The notes: a model not told the origin generated them from the letters alone. A stretch of DNA of 64,000 nt from Lactifluus volemus (GCA_022376515.1 WTXI01000019.1:186001-250000), one strand, 5' to 3'. Shown: positions 10,471 through 21,258, counted from the first letter of the stretch. Translations and numbers: made by a program.

Positions 10471-11575
10471 CGTGAAAAGACACTATCATCGCACCCCAGA
10501 ACCCCCATTACGCTCAGTCACGCTATGTCACAGGCTATATTTCAGGCTTCTGATTGGCTGTTCTGTCAGAGCGCAAGCGCCAAGCTTTCCACTTTTGTAA
10601 CATTGTAAACTCCGACACAGGCAAGCGTGACCACACACTACTAACCCTGCGGGGGCAATGGGCCACTTCGAATTTCTCATCCAATTCTTGCTCAATCACC
10701 ACAAAAATTGACATATGGCATCCTGTACCACATGCAAGCATATTCCGTGTGTTTTTGTGGGTAGAATTATGTTATATAGAAAAACAAAAAACGCAGTTTG
10801 TCACGCGAGTCACGCCCAAGTGCTGCGGAGTCTGAACTTTGGCTGGGGACAAGCGTGACTGATCCGTTGCACCCGCCATGGCCGCAGGGTTAGTACGATT
10901 TAAATTATGGAATACGATAACACATGGTACTAGATACTGTAGGCTAAATCTTGTGGTGATTGGGCGGGGGTCTGATCGCGTAGGGGTGCCATGATAGTAT
11001 TCGATTATGTAATCGCATAGACCGTTATCCGGTCGTAGTTCGGACCCGATATGAAATTGTTCAACTGCGTCATTGTGGCGATCCTCGCCACTTAGCAACC
11101 AGCAAAGGTCACGGTGGCTTTTTCTGTACAGTAGTACGAGAATAGACACAAAGGCGTCCCAACTTGAATTTAAAATACATACGAACGTTCAGATACATTT
11201 CGTCGCCGCGCATACAAGTAGCAGATTTATATGTAAAGGTGAAACCAATGAAACAGGCCTTTTTTCGACCACGACAGTACAGATAGCGGATATATTCAAC
11301 ATTGCTCTTGTACGTATTACGCGTACAGCAAACTCGGAAGCACACCACGAAAAAGGCGGCCGCGTTGTAAACGGTCACAGGGCCAAAGGGACAAACGTTG
11401 CGATATTCATGCGTTAGCGAAACCTTTTTTTGAATAGAAAGCCGGGGACGGGGGCTCGAATGACCCCCATGAGGTCAAGCACCGCCGTCGGGGCATTGGA
11501 GATATGTGAAACAGTTCATGGTCGGCGCATGGGCCGAGATGGAGGATTTCTGGGAAAACACCGTCAAGTTGTGAT
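10471..11575. other. Intergenic upstream of DBP8
   Basis: About 1.1 kb holding the DBP8 promoter and the 3' flank of the HMG-box gene. Short frames on both strands show no recognised domain. A Kozak-like ATG (CCGCCATGGCCGCAG) lies near 10878 on the plus strand but opens only a very short frame. Confidence 0.45.
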
Positions 11576-12666
11576 TTATGAGCGGCCGTTTATACCAGAA
11601 AAATTTCCCGCAACAGGGCGCGTGGGAGCAGAAGCAGGTCTAGCAGTGGGAGTGACGACACCGCGAATCTAATAGATAAAAAAAAATTAGACGAGACCGT
11701 TGTCCCAAGGAAACAGTGACTTACGCCGTGGAACATGCCAGAGTTCTGGTATGTATCGCCGAGGGTCATCATCTCGGTGAGCAAGAAGCCTTGGTCGGAA
11801 AACCCGGCACCCCCAGCGGGCGACGAGAACGGGGATGGGTAAGTCTCCGCCTGCTGTTGAGAACCACTCATTGGGTTTGACAGCTCGACCAGGTTGAGTC
11901 GGAAGGGCGACGGGAGAGTGGCAGGAGCCTGAGAGGAAGTCATGTTCCCCAGAGTTGGTTGGTGGTTAGCGATCTCCTGGTATGCCACGTCGGCCAAACG
12001 ATCAAGCTGTTCGAGTTCCTCAGTCCGCAGGGACGGTTTGGGCTCACGTCGGGTCCTTGTGCGTGTGCGGGGTCGATTGCCACCATACCTATACGCGTAC
12101 GCTTTCTTCTCGTTCTCCCCTTCAAGGAACCATTTCTCTTTTTCCTCCTTCGTGAGCTTCCGCCAGCATTTTCCTGCAATAATACTCAGCCTGTGTTGAC
12201 GGGTCTCCTGATCTTTGGGGATGAGTCCCCGTTTGAGAAAGTCGGAGCGGAAGAGCATGAAAGCGTTGCGGGGTCGTTGTGGCCGCTTTTCATTCAGAAC
12301 TGGCTGGGGCTCAATACAGATGGAAGCAGGATACTGGGTGTACGGAAAGACAAATTCTTGAGGTTGAGAGTCGACCGCAGGACTGCTGGGCAGTACTGGG
12401 AAATTGTATTGGTGAGGTATTTGAAAGGAAATATTTGGCTGCGTCTCTCGCGGAGTTGTAAAGCCGAGCACCGTGTTCGTTAGACTTGGAGAACTCGAAG
12501 GACTTCCAGCGCCCAACCAGGGAGCATCGCGTGAAGCAGATATACCCGCAGGAAATTGGGTACTGGGTATGAAAGGGAATTGAGGCGGGGCACCTGTAGA
12601 CGGTGCAGAGGATGGTGCAGGCGAAAGGGATGGACTACAGAAAGGCGTCGCGCTGAGGGAATTCAT
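11576..12666 (-). CDS. HMG-box transcription factor
   Basis: Two exons, 12666-11725 and 11668-11576, meet in phase across a 56-nt intron with donor GTAAGT and acceptor TATTAG, giving about 344 residues. A single HMG box lies near residues 128-190: RPRNAFMLFRSDFLKRGLIP, then HRLSIIAGKCWRKLTKEEKE and KWFLEGENEKKAY. It is followed by a basic stretch (RPRTRTRTRREPK). The RPxNAFxLFR start places it among the sequence-specific MATA_HMG/SOX-like boxes, which also include fungal ROX1-, STE11- and Prf1-type regulators. The flanks are rich in Ser, Pro and Gln, typical of activation regions. The start ATG at 12666 gives a Ser/Pro-rich N-terminus. Which regulon it controls cannot be read from sequence; no mating-type genes lie next to it. 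Confidence 0.88.
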
Positions 12667-13499
12667 CTCTCTGAGATGGAACTTGGGAATGAAAGGGATG
12701 GTGAGGGGAAATACGAACGACGACGGGCAAAATTCCTTTTATGCGAGAAAGATCGGGCAGCGCGTGAAAGAGTCGGACATGGAACTTCATGGACCTTGGT
12801 ATCCTAAAAGGCATTGTGACGCCACGGGCAAGGTGGTAAGGGGAATGAGACAGCGACCGTGGTTCCCGGACAAAGATGTACGTTGCGAGTGGAACGCTTG
12901 TACACCTTCCTCCGGGAAGCACCTATATTGCATACTAGTACCTATGATACATGCTGACATGCATGACGCTGGGTCATAAGAAGATGAAAGGGGTGCGAAA
13001 TTGTCAACGAGGGGTCAGTAGTAGGAGGGGGAGTAAAGACAATGAGCAGAGGCGTCATCCGGAAAGGGCCCAACTAGGGATCTAAGATGGAAAAAAACGT
13101 GTCCATGGACTCCATGCTGTGAAGGAGCGCTCTGACGGTTGTACGGCTTAAGGATCATTTCAGCAGCGAGAAAGTCAACGCAGGTCATCCAGTGATGGGT
13201 AGAAATCGCCTTGAGAGAGCCGCCTTTAGGTCGTAACCCATTTTCACGAAGAGGGCCTTCAGGTTGCGTGACCTATTCCAGGGTGACAATGCATAAATGA
13301 TAAACCTCGTGGCCTTTTGCGTATTTATCGCGAGAAGAGACTCGAGGGATGTCCACTAACAAACGCTAGTAGACCTTGGGGTATATGTATATGGCCAAGA
13401 AGCCGACACGGTTTCAGTTGTCTCGGGGGTACCTTCCGATAAATAGGGCTCTGTATTGGAACGCGTAAACCGCACCGTTTACACGTGCCTATGAGATGC

Positions 13500-13534
13500 C
13501 ACCAATCAAAACGAGGTACGCGTTTTGATTGGTG
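13500..13534. repeat. Perfect inverted repeat, 14-bp arms
   Basis: CACCAATCAAAACG at 13500-13513 is repeated as its exact reverse complement at 13521-13534, with a 7-nt spacer. It could fold as a hairpin in either strand. CCAAT/ATTGG cores are present in the arms. Confidence 0.85.
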
Positions 13535-13545
13535 ACATATCTGAA

Positions 13546-13604
13546 GGGTGAGCGCGACGTATGTCACCTCTCGAGTGAGGTGACATATACCTCGTGGCTC
13601 ACCC
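13546..13604. repeat. Nested inverted repeat, 11-bp inner and 8-bp outer arms
   Basis: The inner arms TATGTCACCTC (13560-13570) and its reverse complement (13577-13587) flank 6 nt. The outer arms GGGTGAGC (13546-13553) and GCTCACCC (13597-13604) enclose them. The sequence GGTGACATA also occurs just left, at 13531-13539, so the left inner arm can pair with either copy. Confidence 0.8.
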
Positions 13605-13923
13605 CCAGAGATCACGCGAGAGGTGTCTCAGTAAACGTTGAATCCTCATCTTCATTCTTGGGGTATCCCATAGATTTTGTGGGTAGCATTCGACGAGGGG
13701 CCACAAATAGTCCCGGTATCACGAGGTGCGAGCAGACAGCCAAAGACGACGGGGCACGCTGGTGCCTCGTGACGCAACGGATGGGCACGTCTGAATAGTC
13801 TAAAGACTCAAAATTTTGCTTCTACAGCGTATCTATCACCCCAACCAAAAAAAAAACGGGGTTGCGTCTGAGTCATCCGCCTGCCTGCAAAAAACGTAAA
13901 ACACGACTTACATGTTTTTGTCT

Positions 13924-15254
13924 CTATAAATCTACGATCCGCAATGACTCCCCCGCCGCCTTCTTGACGCGGTTCATGAACGCTAAGCCCTCACGTTCCT
14001 CCGCGACTTCCTCGACATATATCTGCTCTACGCCCTGCTCCTCGAGGCTGAGCAAGCCCTCGAACAGGCGTTGAGCCGCGCGGGCGGGCTCCGCGGCCTC
14101 GCCAAGCGAAAACGTGAGCCACCGTGTGCCCTCCGATCGTGCACGTGCCAGCATTGGAGATCCGTCTTGCGCCATGAGGCCAACGCGACCGCCAGAGGAC
14201 GACGAGCCAGATCCAGCCTCCCGAAAGAACGCATCTGGCGTCACTCGCCGGGTCCCAACCTCCACCTCCTCTGACGCTGTTTGGGCCAATGCCGTGGTGT
14301 ATAACAATGTGACGGGTACGCCAGGCGCATAATGGCGGTATTTCATGCCAGGAGTCGTCGGCGCGTCCTCCTCGTGCCTCTCTAGCACGAAATCGCGCCG
14401 GTGTACGAGCACGCGTGGCACCGGTACCGGGTTGTCGTCGTCGCACTACCATCGTGACATGGTCGCAGCTGCCGATCGGGATCTGCAAATGCGGCGACGA
14501 GCGCCTCGACGGTGGCACCTCCAGGTCTCAACACACGCAGCAATTTGCCTTCATCTTTTCCAAGTCCATCGACGACCGTGCTCTCAAGTCCGACAGCGCA
14601 AGGTCCGCCATCGAGGATGAGCGGGAGGCGTCCTGTCGTACCTAAATCGCGCAGGACGTGCGTTGCGCGTGTGGGGCTTGGTTTACCCGATGCGTTAGCG
14701 CTCGGTGCGGCAAGTGGTGCGCCAATAGCGGCGATGAGCGCGCGGGCAACGGGGTGCGCGGGCATGCGCACGGCGACGGTTGGATGGCCCGCCGTGATGA
14801 TGGACGGGACGCGTGAAGGCTCGCGGGAAAAGAAGGGTGAGCGGACCAGGCCAGAACGTGCGCATCAGGACTGTGTAGGTGGGGGAGGGGGTATAGGAGG
14901 GAGGGAGGAGGCAGGATAGCATGGAGAGGGAGGATATGTGAACTATCAGCGGGTTGTCGGTCGGTCGACCCTTGGTGGCGAAGATTTTGGCGGCAGCGGA
15001 CTCGTCGAGGGCGAGGGCACCGAGGCCATAAACGGTCTCTGTCGGGAAAGCGACGACTTGACCATTTTTAGATGTTCAACGGCAGACGTGATGGCCTTTT
15101 CGGTCTCTGGATCAGAATAGACTGGTTTGTCACCAGAGAAAGTGATCGATGCCGGGTCACAGTTGAGAACTCGGGTAAGAGGAGCTGCCATGGTGAGGGC
15201 GGCATGAGATTTTGAGGGGAGCACGCGAGACCACGCACTGAGCAATCGAGTCAT
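13924..15254 (-). CDS. SUA5: Threonylcarbamoyl-AMP synthase (SUA5/YRDC), frame-broken
   Basis: This enzyme makes threonylcarbamoyl-AMP from threonine, bicarbonate and ATP for the t6A37 modification of ANN-decoding tRNAs. Starting at ATG 15254, the N-terminus MTRLLSAWSRVLPSKSH looks like a mitochondrial presequence. A second ATG 21 codons on (MAAPLTRVL) would give a cytosolic form, as in dual-targeted YRDC. The YrdC fold is clear: GQVVAFPTETVYGLG, KGRPTDNPLIVHISSL, TFWPGPLTLLFP, TAGHPTVAVRMPAHP, APSANASGKPSPT and GLESTVVDG, so the K-x-R, S-x-N and STV elements are kept. The SUA5 C-terminal domain has PRVLVHRRDF and PTTPGMKYRHYAPGVPV. The frame changes three times: near 15065-15069 (T run one short on the plus strand), near 14822 (a CG pair apparently lost) and near 14450. 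The core is otherwise unblemished, which favours sequence error over true decay. Confidence 0.85.
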
Positions 15255-15702
15255 AAACCAAGTTTGGGCATCTCACTTCACCATGGTTCACACAGGTCTG
15301 TCGGCTTAAACTGAAGCCTCGTCATCTCTAGATGCAACTCAACAACACCCAACAGTCTAAATAAAACCCATAACTATATAAAAATCTGACGTGAGATACC
15401 ACAATCGCTCACCAGAGCAACGCGATATCGTAAAGGATAAATAAAGTACCCGAGGTAGAACGTTACAATGGATGGATAAGAAGCAAGTCGGGATGAAATT
15501 TGGGGAAAAAACACGCAATGGAGGCCGGACGCCAAGAAGTAAACATAACCGCGTAAGGTGCTGTGTGCAGAGAGGGGGGACATCATGAAATGGGAGTTCA
15601 GTTTTACATCGGTATTTCGATACATGAGCCGATAAAGTCCCAGAATTGGAATATATCAGCAGCTGAGACGGGGTAGGTAGCAAGACGGTCGGCACGTTTA
15701 GT
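15255..15702. other. Intergenic between OPY2-like 3' end and SUA5 start
   Basis: 3' flank of the OPY2-like gene and promoter of SUA5. Nothing else is recognised. Confidence 0.5.
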
Positions 15703-17586
15703 TTATTTCTTGCTCGCCATGAAAGCCGAAAAGCTTTCTTTCGACTGGCGATCAAATCCCAACGGGTATGATGCCAAGTCTTTCGTTAGTGCAAGCGTGT
15801 CCAGACTCGCTCGCTGCTTACCCGTGTCGCCCGGCTTTACACGGGGAGGCACTCCTACCGGCGACTCATCGACTGGACTACTGCTACCGTGATCAATTTG
15901 GAATGGGAATGACCCGAGTCCCGTGGACATGGCGGAGAGTTGGGATCCTGTGGACATGCCAAGTATCTGACGATTCGGTGGTTGCAGGTCGCTATCGTCC
16001 TGCGCGGGAGCAGGTTGATAGGAAACATTGTGAGTCTCCTGGGCGAGAGGCGAGCGCGGCGGCGTCCGAATCGGACGATTAGAAATCGGCGATGGTGGCA
16101 CAAAAGTAAAACTCTCGAGGATCGAATCCGCACGGCCAGATACGCCAGAAGCCATCGTGCTCATCGACATGCGGTAGGGGTTTGCTTGGGCCTTCTCCGG
16201 ACGCTGCACCTCATTCGCCAACGCGCTTTCCTGCTGACGTTCAAGACGACTCGCAGCACTGGGAGAGAAAGGCGCAACTACGCGGCCGCTGGCCACACGA
16301 ACCAGTGTAACCGGTCCGGTTCCGAGGTGTGAGCTACCCGTCGGAGAACCAGGGCCAGGGGGAACGGATGCATCCGTTTGGTGCACGAATCCGAGATGCA
16401 CGCGGGTTGCGTCCATAATATTTGCACTAATGATGCTAGCAGCTTGGGTATATGTGCTCAACGGACGATCCGGGTCATTAACATCGGGGTCCGCATTCCA
16501 CGGGTTCTGTGTCGGCATTGGGTCTGAATCCTGGGCTGGGGAAGAGCCACGAGTTGCCATAGAGCTACGTAACGCTGGAGATCGTTCATCGGCGAAAGGA
16601 TCAGAAGGTATGGAGAGACCCTCATCGACTTCATGCAATACGTCTTGTGGGCCAAAGGGTGTAGCAGAAAGTGGAGAATGGGTGGATGGGCGTGAAGAAC
16701 TAGGAGTCCCTCCTGGCGTAGTAGGAATCACGACAGCCGCCTTTGCGGTGCTCACGAGTTGTCGGCCGGTAACGATTTTAGGTACTTCTGAAAGAATGTC
16801 GCTGGCATAACTAGCGTTGGTGATGTAGGACCGATCGTCAGCCATGACAGGATTGACGGGAACGGAATCGGAAGAAAAGTTCATGTGATCGATGTTGAGT
16901 GGAGCTCCTTGCGGGCGCAGAGGGGCCATAGAAGCGCCAGAGCCCGTCGGGAGTACAGAGGCAGGAGGAGGGACGAATGCGATAGGAATAACATTGAACG
17001 ACTGGGAACTGGTAGAAGTCGTCTGGATGGAGTGGCTGTCACCGAAAGGATTGGAGTGGGAAGACGAAGTACGAGGCAAAGAGGGTCGTGGCGAGGGGTC
17101 CAGATTAATCGTAGAATTCGAGTTTGCGTAAACCCGGACGACAGGCTCTGTAGGGACAGAGCCTGGTACGACAGTGATCTTGTCTGTAGGATCGGGACGA
17201 TTGAGGACGGTGTCTGCCGGCGCTGGGATATCTTTCGCTTCTGTCTCTGTGGGTTGTACTGGGACAGCGTTGCGACGGCGCCACCAGAGGAGGAGGGTGA
17301 TAGGAATAGATAAAAAGATGAGAGCGCCGACAATAGCACCTGCAACGACACCTGCGCTGATCCCATGGCTAGAACTGGGCGACGGCACTTGGGTAACACA
17401 TTGGAAAGTGCTACATTGAGTACAGCTCCTGAATATGGATAGTGAGAAAAACAGAGATAAAGGATGATGGCACAAGACGTACTGTGCAATTTGAATGCAT
17501 GTCAGAGAGGGAGCGCAGTCACAAACGGGGGGTATACTAGGGCATTGAAGACAGCCTGCTCGGACCAGGAGAGGGTTAAAATGCAT
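15703..17586 (-). CDS. OPY2-like membrane anchor protein
   Basis: Exons 17586-17483 and 17428-15703 give 609 residues. A short extracellular N-terminus has the paired-cysteine pattern of the Opy2 N-terminal domain (CLQCP, VCDC, LTC, then SCTQCSTFQC). One transmembrane helix follows (GISAGVVAGAIVGALIFLSI, extended by PITLLLWW) and a stop-transfer RRR. The rest is a long Ser/Thr/Pro-rich cytoplasmic tail. In yeast Opy2 anchors Ste50 at the plasma membrane and links Sho1 to the HOG and filamentation MAPK cascades; here that role is an inference from architecture. The intron at 17482-17429 is 54 nt, a multiple of three and stop-free, so the frame stays open if it is retained. The frame extends upstream of ATG 17586 through hydrophobic codons but without another ATG, so 17586 was chosen. 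Confidence 0.8.
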   Translation of the reverse strand: MHFNPLLVRAGCLQCPSIPPVCDCAPSLTCIQIAQYVLCHHPLSLFFSLSIFRSCTQCSTFQCVTQVPSPSSSHGISAGVVAGAIVGALIFLSIPITLLLWWRRRNAVPVQPTETEAKDIPAPADTVLNRPDPTDKITVVPGSVPTEPVVRVYANSNSTINLDPSPRPSLPRTSSSHSNPFGDSHSIQTTSTSSQSFNVIPIAFVPPPASVLPTGSGASMAPLRPQGAPLNIDHMNFSSDSVPVNPVMADDRSYITNASYASDILSEVPKIVTGRQLVSTAKAAVVIPTTPGGTPSSSRPSTHSPLSATPFGPQDVLHEVDEGLSIPSDPFADERSPALRSSMATRGSSPAQDSDPMPTQNPWNADPDVNDPDRPLSTYTQAASIISANIMDATRVHLGFVHQTDASVPPGPGSPTGSSHLGTGPVTLVRVASGRVVAPFSPSAASRLERQQESALANEVQRPEKAQANPYRMSMSTMASGVSGRADSILESFTFVPPSPISNRPIRTPPRSPLAQETHNVSYQPAPAQDDSDLQPPNRQILGMSTGSQLSAMSTGLGSFPFQIDHGSSSPVDESPVGVPPRVKPGDTGKQRASLDTLALTKDLASYPLGFDRQSKESFSAFMASKK

Positions 17587-17901
17587 GATGAGAAGAGGGA
17601 AAAGAGAGAATGTGGTCAAAAGATAGGAAAGAAAAGGGTCCCTGATGTAGTGGACGGGAGACAAAAGAGGGACGATGTCAGGGGAAAAAAAAATTGGGGG
17701 AAAAAGGAAAGAGAGGGAGAGAGAGAGAGCAACGACAGGTGCCGCTCTGATTTATGTAATATCAATCTATCATTTCAAATCAATTCATTTCGTCTAAGCG
17801 TCGTCTAGCTACCGTACTACGCTACTCTAGTTCTCAATGACTGTAATCAAATCTACGCGGCATTTCTCAGTACAATATTCTTCAAATATAAGTTAGCTCA
17901 C
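17587..17901. other. OPY2-like promoter region with a GA tract
   Basis: This short gap between the CAF16 stop and the OPY2-like start contains a GA-rich tract (about 17700-17730 on the plus strand, so CT-rich on the coding strand). Such tracts are common in fungal promoters. Confidence 0.5.
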
Positions 17902-19059
17902 TCACTTCTTAAAAAATGACTCGGAACTTGACGGCACCTCCTTGAAATCCCCAATATTAGCCGTGTACCCCAAAATGTCAAGGCCCGTACCTGATCGCGT
18001 CTAGCACCGCGAAACTTTCGGCCCGCCTTTTCAAGCTCATGGCGGTGTTCCCGATCCTCGCGCAACCAATGCAGCGCGATCTGGAACAATGACGGTTCTG
18101 ATACCCCAACTCTATTGCCCAATAACGGCTCTGCGGGTAACACAGGCCAAGGGATTGGGCTCATCACGAAGCTCCCAAGACGCATGTGTGCAATATGCGT
18201 CGGGAATTCATTCAACCCATCAAAGATGTGCGTGGCATCTAATTCGAGGTCACCGTTAGTAACAATACGACTTGTCAAATGGCGGGCGCACACAAAATCG
18301 TGGCACCCCGACGCTCGCTATCCTCCTTCAAAAACGACAGTAGATCATCGCGGACCTGCACATCCAGATCAACTGTCACCTGTGACACACGAATTGTTAA
18401 AACCGCCGGAATCAATTGGACCAGGTCACTAGGCGCTGCCGCTGTCAAACACCATGTGACGTACCTCGTCGAGCAAAAGAACCTCCCACGGTTGCATGAG
18501 GCCCATGCACAGCTGCACGCGACGCCTCTCCCCGTCCGAGATGGCATGCATATGCCAGTCAAGGTCCACGTCGAGTATATCTAGCAGTCGGTCACGGCGT
18601 TCTTTATGCCGATACCCTCCTACCGAGTTGAGAAAGTGTTCAACTACAATGTCACCACGTACGACCGGATTCATAGCCCTGGGTACGTATAGGTTAGGTG
18701 AAGATGCGCGCACACCCGATTTAATTGTAGAATGGAACTTTCCATTCTGTGCCGAGATGGGTAACCCCGGGTGGCGTGTCACGAAATACATCGCGTCCCT
18801 TTATCAGAATTTGTGCACCCTCCGCTTTGACCAGTCTTTTACCCGCTAGAATCTGAAGTAGTGTCGACTTTCCAGCTGGTGAAGATCAGTCACTACCATT
18901 GGTTGGTGCGAGCGGAAAGTGCACACCCCCATTAGCGCCGATGAGGAGCGTGCGCGAGGCCTTTGGGAGACTAATATTGATGTCGCTCAATGCCGGGGTT
19001 GTGGTTCGGTCATGCTTGTATGTCAGGTTCTGGACAAAGATCTCGACGGCGGCAGCCAT
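17902..19059 (-). CDS. CAF16: CAF16-like ABC ATPase
   Basis: Six exons: 19059-18927, 18875-18743, 18678-18465, 18379-18292, 18238-17991 and 17940-17902, giving 284 residues. It is a single soluble ABC domain without membrane segments. Walker A (GANGAGKST) spans intron 1. The ABC signature region reads [16 protein letters not shown], and Walker B (WEVLLLDE) runs into VTVDLD across intron 3. The H-loop region YATHIFDG spans intron 4. The C-terminus is [12 protein letters not shown]. In yeast Caf16 associates with the CCR4-NOT complex; close relatives in other fungi are conserved but little studied. Intron 2 (18742-18679) starts GA instead of GT, although it has a CTAAC branch site and a CAG end, and only this joint gives the family sequence LGTEWAMNPVV. 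All other introns are GT-AG. Confidence 0.9.
18730..18747. repeat. Perfect 8-bp inverted repeat over the GA-type splice donor of the CAF16 gene
   Basis: GAATGGAA (18730-18737) and TTCCATTC (18740-18747) are exact reverse complements with a 2-nt spacer. Base 18741, position +2 of the minus-strand intron, lies in the right arm. A canonical GT donor would break the pairing at this base. Confidence 0.85.
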
Positions 19060-19632
19060 TTCCTCGGCCGTGATGAATGATGGACCTTACAATGCTATAC
19101 GTCTCGGCGGAACAATGTGCGAGTCGGTCACCGCGGCTGGTCAAAGCTTGGAAGAGGGTATCGTTCTTTTTTTGGCACGGCGGTAAAGTGGAGGCTTTGG
19201 ATTTCTCACCACTAGCGCTGGTAATGTAAGTTATGATTATTAGAATGAGACGATCATCCCCCAACAAGGTAATATGAGCGTACGTACGTACGTTGATAAC
19301 CGGAAGTAAGTAAGTACAGCAAAGAGTGAGCGCTGTACAGCAGAGCGCAGCGTTCGGTATTTTGCGCCGGTCCGGTTCCGGCTCCGGCTCCGGTGTTACT
19401 CTCATCGCCCGCGGGCCCGTTCTCTGACTTCGTACCGAGTGTGTAGCTTTGCCGAAGCATACTTTATTTATCGAGCGCATCGACGACCAGAATACGTGGT
19501 GTTGCCATGCTCTGAATAATGTTCAAGTTCTTTCGATTTGATTTGGCAAGTGGTCCAGGCCAGTTCATCATCATCACCCGGCTGTAGAAAGTTTAAAGAA
19601 GCCAGGATGAATTAATTCCAGTACGCGTCTGC

Positions 19633-19953
19633 CTACACCCCCAGAAGTTTTTTGAAACCAAGGTGTTTCCTCACCTCAGATGAATATTCGGCGAAGATCA
19701 AAATGAAAGGCAGATCTGTCCTGGAAGACGATTCAACTGTGTTTGTCATACTCGCGTCATTATTTTCGAAGGTTGAGATCTTCGAGAAATGGTCTTTGAG
19801 AAATGGCGAGACGACAAAGTTTGTCCACTCGTGATAAGGTCGCTTGTTTGTGGCCGTCATCGGTAAAGAACCAGTTGCAGCTGATCGAGTTATCTTCGCT
19901 CGTTTCCACGTTTCATCGCCGATTATGATGAATAGAAAAGCAGAAGACCTCAT
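19633..19953 (-). CDS. Hypothetical 106-residue ORF
   Basis: Opens with a true ATG at 19953. The product is mixed hydrophilic with a central DLPFILIFAEYSSEVRKHLG segment and no signal peptide or motif that I recognise. No neighbouring exon with good splice sites was found. It may be a chance frame. Confidence 0.2.
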   Translation of the reverse strand: MRSSAFLFIIIGDETWKRAKITRSAATGSLPMTATNKRPYHEWTNFVVSPFLKDHFSKISTFENNDASMTNTVESSSRTDLPFILIFAEYSSEVRKHLGFKKLLGV

Positions 19954-20829
19954 TATATCTGCAGTTGTTGTACTTTCTGTACTACATGGTATGACATTGT
20001 ATCTTAGCAGGTGTAATACTAGGTGCTGGCGCCAATCGGAGCAGACCGCTGAGCATGGCGTGATACCATAACAGCACTAGCTTGTCAAGCAGTCCGAATC
20101 ATAGTACGCAGAAACAAAATAAGGTCAGAATAATATCGAGTTACAATCAATGTAACCAGGGGACAGTCGAAAATTAAGCAGACTAAACACTAATCGGAAA
20201 ATTATGAAGTGAAGCTACTACTATGGCCTGTACAACCCGGAGATTCCCGGTGCGACTGCAGCCTCATCTCACTTATCGTAAACTTCACTCACAATCGTCG
20301 CCTGTGGCTGAGCGTCCCGAGTTATGCTTCAAGCTACATGCCATACCAAGTTAGATGATTTGAGCTCTTTCGTACCTTTTCGTTCCCTGGCGGTCTTTCT
20401 CGATCTAGACTTTGACACGTGACACGATGATTCAGGGCGTTCAATGCACCCAGAAATCGTCTATTAGTAGCCCTGCCTCTCCTGACTTTGCTGGCCAGCT
20501 CCCTCTGTGCTCTTCACCACTTCGTATGGTATACAATATTTCTACTAAGCGTGCTGTCATCTTTTTCCCTTCTGGTGGTTTTGCGTCATTTCATTCCGTT
20601 ATCAAGTGTCTGCCCCTATCGTGTATCGGACGTCAACCCACAAAATACATAATCATTCATGACAACACGAAGTGACGTTGTCCCCCAGTATTCAGCTCCA
20701 GCATACACATGCCCCTCAACTCAACTCCAACAAATATGTCTTAACCCCTAACCCATATTTCTTAGCTAGGCTGGCTCGGAGGGTTGCTGTGCGCAATACA
20801 TAGGGCAGTTGACGGTCCTAACACACGCA

Positions 20830-20874
20830 ATCATTGGATAACACTTGCCATTTTGGCAAGTGTTATCCAATGAT
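20830..20874. repeat. Perfect palindrome, 21-bp arms with a 3-nt loop
   Basis: The arm at 20830-20850 (starting ATCATTGGATAACACTTGCC) is matched exactly by its reverse complement at 20854-20874, separated by TTT. It is long enough to form a stable hairpin or cruciform. Confidence 0.95.
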
Positions 20875-20996
20875 CGCGGACTTTTCTTCCTAGCACCACG
20901 TGGAGTTCTGCTACGTTCACTTCTCCGGTCTGGCGGAGATATAGAGCACTTGAATCTGGCAAGATAAAATGATGATGGCATCGCATTGCCTCTGTC

Positions 20997-21042
20997 GAAA
21001 TGACGAAATGAAGATGTCAACGCATTTTCATTTCGTCATTTC
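20997..21042. repeat. Perfect inverted repeat, 15-bp arms
   Basis: GAAATGACGAAATGA (20997-21011) pairs exactly with TCATTTCGTCATTTC (21028-21042) across a 16-nt spacer. It lies about 60 nt before a TATA-like box of the kinase gene. Confidence 0.9.
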
Positions 21043-21100
21043 ATTCTTCATATCTATCCCACTTCGACTCGGAGGTGCCCCTTATTCTATCTCAACTACA

Positions 21101-21108
21101 TATAAAAG
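21101..21108 (+). promoter_or_regulatory. TATA-like box of the kinase gene
   Basis: TATAAAAG lies 150 nt before the kinase ATG at 21259. Its spacing would allow a 5' leader of roughly 120 nt. Confidence 0.5.
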
Positions 21109-21258
21109 ATCACCTCTTGAGAGCACGAAATGTCCAAGGCATTAACTCACTATTACTATCATCTACCACTCTCTCAGTAAAGCTACATCGCTTCAGTGAA
21201 TCCTACGACTAGGTACCGATCAGTCGGGACTTAGTCTCCAAACAACCCCCCTCCCACG

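Larger units (their letters stand above)
12667..13923. other. Intergenic with palindromic sequences
   Basis: Upstream region of the HMG-box gene. No coding frame is convincing. The right half (13500-13604) carries two perfect inverted repeats listed separately. Confidence 0.5.
19060..21258. other. Gene-poor region upstream of the kinase
   Basis: About 2.2 kb with low coding signal. It contains a short tandem of TACG near 19282, a weak frame listed separately, and two perfect inverted repeats (20830-20874 and 20997-21042) in the kinase promoter. No RNA gene or transposon domain is recognised. Confidence 0.5.

Noticed and set aside
10772..11149. 125-codon minus-strand frame upstream of DBP8
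   Set aside because: Unremarkable composition, no family, and the start is not convincing.
14382..15254. SUA5 as a true pseudogene
   Set aside because: The active-site motifs and domain order are intact and the lesions are only small indels, so sequence error is more likely, though not excluded.
20412..20675. 87-codon plus-strand frame in the gene-poor stretch
   Set aside because: No motif or splice context; the composition looks like non-coding DNA.
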